Positions 61,804 through 62,677 of a stretch of 62,677 nucleotides of DNA are shown in pieces. Position numbers and translations under genes: made by a program. Positions within the stretch are counted from its first letter, which is position 1. The number at the start of each line of letters is the position of its first letter. The notes beneath the pieces are model-generated. The model saw only the letters and a program-made list of their open reading frames with translations, had not been told where the DNA came from and searched no databases. Source of the stretch: Conidiobolus incongruus B7586 (Eukaryota > Entomophthoromycota > Entomophthoromycetes > Entomophthorales > Conidiobolaceae); assembly GCA_000697335.1 (NCBI GenBank), contig JNEM01015345.1, forward strand, positions 1 through 62,677. The letters are read 5' to 3'.

Positions 61804-62677
61804 TTAATTGAAATGGTCTATTTTAAATTTTCTGAAAATGTTAGTTATTTTAATTTTGATTCATAAATATTTTTATAAATTTCACATTTTTGGTTCTATT
61901 CAAAATTTATTCAAATTTATTGTATTTTGGTTTTAAAATAAAATTACTTTTATTAATTTCTAATATAATTTTTTTAAAGTATACTGTTTTTTTTCAAAAT
62001 TATATTTTTTTATTATTCTAATAAATGGTTTTAAATAACTAAATTTTGAAATTAAAATTAAATAAATTTTTAAACATATAATATAAAATTATAGAAAATA
62101 ATTTAGAGTTATTATTTTTTCCAATATTAATCACTTTTTACTGTAAAGTTGGTAAAACTCTAATATTCAAAAAAAACTGTCATTTTTATTCAAAATTGAT
62201 ATTTAATATTTTATCTATTAATTAAATTTATTCAAAACAAAATATTTTTTTATAAGGATATATCTTAATTACCCAAAGCAATTATAATTATATAAATTAT
62301 AATTTAGCTAATATAATAGAATTAATAGTACTTTCCAATCTTTTTTATAAAAAAACTTTTATAAATTTAGGTAAATAAGATAATTATTATATAAAAAATA
62401 AATATTTTTAAATTATACTAAGATTTTTAATTATTAAAGTAATTATTTAAAAGATAAAAAAATAATTATTAGTTAAAATAATTCTAAATATTATATAAAA
62501 AATTATATATTATTATTAACCATTGTAATAACTATTATTTATAAATAAGCAATATATTTTTTATTAGAATATATAAAAAAAGTTATTTTTACCAAATCTA
62601 ATATTTTGTTTTATTTTTAATTAACGATTATATAAAGGAATCTATAAATTATTTAAAAGGATTTAATATAAAAATAA
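61804..62677. other. AT-rich end of the window, possible decayed repeat
   Basis: No intact gene. From about 62110 to the end the plus strand reads, with many stops, as pieces of a protein-like sequence, in the style of the decayed transposons at 52-1326 and 8085-9110. I cannot match it to a motif, and it runs off the window. Confidence 0.35.

Noticed and set aside
1-62677. CRISPR arrays, operons, prophage or plasmid functions
   Set aside because: Introns, eukaryotic tRNAs and fungal genes show nuclear DNA; no regularly spaced repeats were seen.

Overview
The window is nuclear DNA of a very AT-rich fungus. Supporting this are spliceosomal introns of about 45-60 bp with GT...AG ends, eukaryotic tRNA genes, yeast-type housekeeping genes (DUG1, cytosolic leucyl-tRNA synthetase, UTP6, TAD1) and a proteinase K-type secreted subtilisin. 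Expanded 4-coumarate-CoA-ligase-like genes, a coilin gene and long A/T-only spacers suggest an early-diverging lineage such as the Entomophthoromycotina (Conidiobolus-like). That placement is inference from general knowledge; no search was run.

Layout. 0-9 kb: a decayed Tc1-like transposon, a solo LTR just upstream of an elongator tRNA-Met gene, DUG1 (5 exons), an identical tRNA-Met gene in inverted orientation, an LTR-like repeat and a decayed mariner transposon. 9.6-12 kb: a broken subtilisin copy and an unrecognised gene remnant. 12.8-16.2 kb: cytosolic leucyl-tRNA synthetase (5 exons). 18.8 kb: a tRNA-Met pseudogene. 20.3-21.5 kb: an intact secreted subtilisin. 22.9 kb: tRNA-Leu. 23.9-25.8 kb: 4CL-like gene 1. 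30.4-36.1 kb: a same-strand (minus) run of coilin, a frame-broken NSL1/Mis14-like kinetochore gene and UTP6. 36.8-38.6 kb: a 4CL pseudogene. 39.9-41.7 kb: a nest of LTR fossils ending 9 bp from a tRNA-Ile pseudogene. 43.3-45.2 and 50.6-52.5 kb: 4CL-like genes 2 and 3. 53.7-55.4 kb: TAD1 (11 exons). 59.1-60.2 kb: an Old Yellow Enzyme relative lacking the usual active-site residues. 60.3-61.8 kb: tRNA-His and tRNA-Pro.

How the genes relate. Several concern RNA and translation (LeuRS, TAD1, UTP6, coilin, five intact tRNA genes), and coilin and UTP6 both act in nuclear-body or nucleolar RNP biology. The other theme is accessory metabolism and secretion: three intact plus one dead acyl-CoA-ligase genes with the same six-exon design, one of them ending in a peroxisomal AKL tripeptide, an OYE-like flavoprotein, and a living plus a dead subtilisin. 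Mobile-element remains cluster around tRNA genes (LTRs) or carry stop codons consistent with C-to-T decay (Tc1/mariner). No single operon-like or clearly new system is evident. The strongest leads are the OYE without its catalytic triad, the fungal coilin, the broken kinetochore gene between two clean neighbours, and the tRNA-adjacent LTR fossils.
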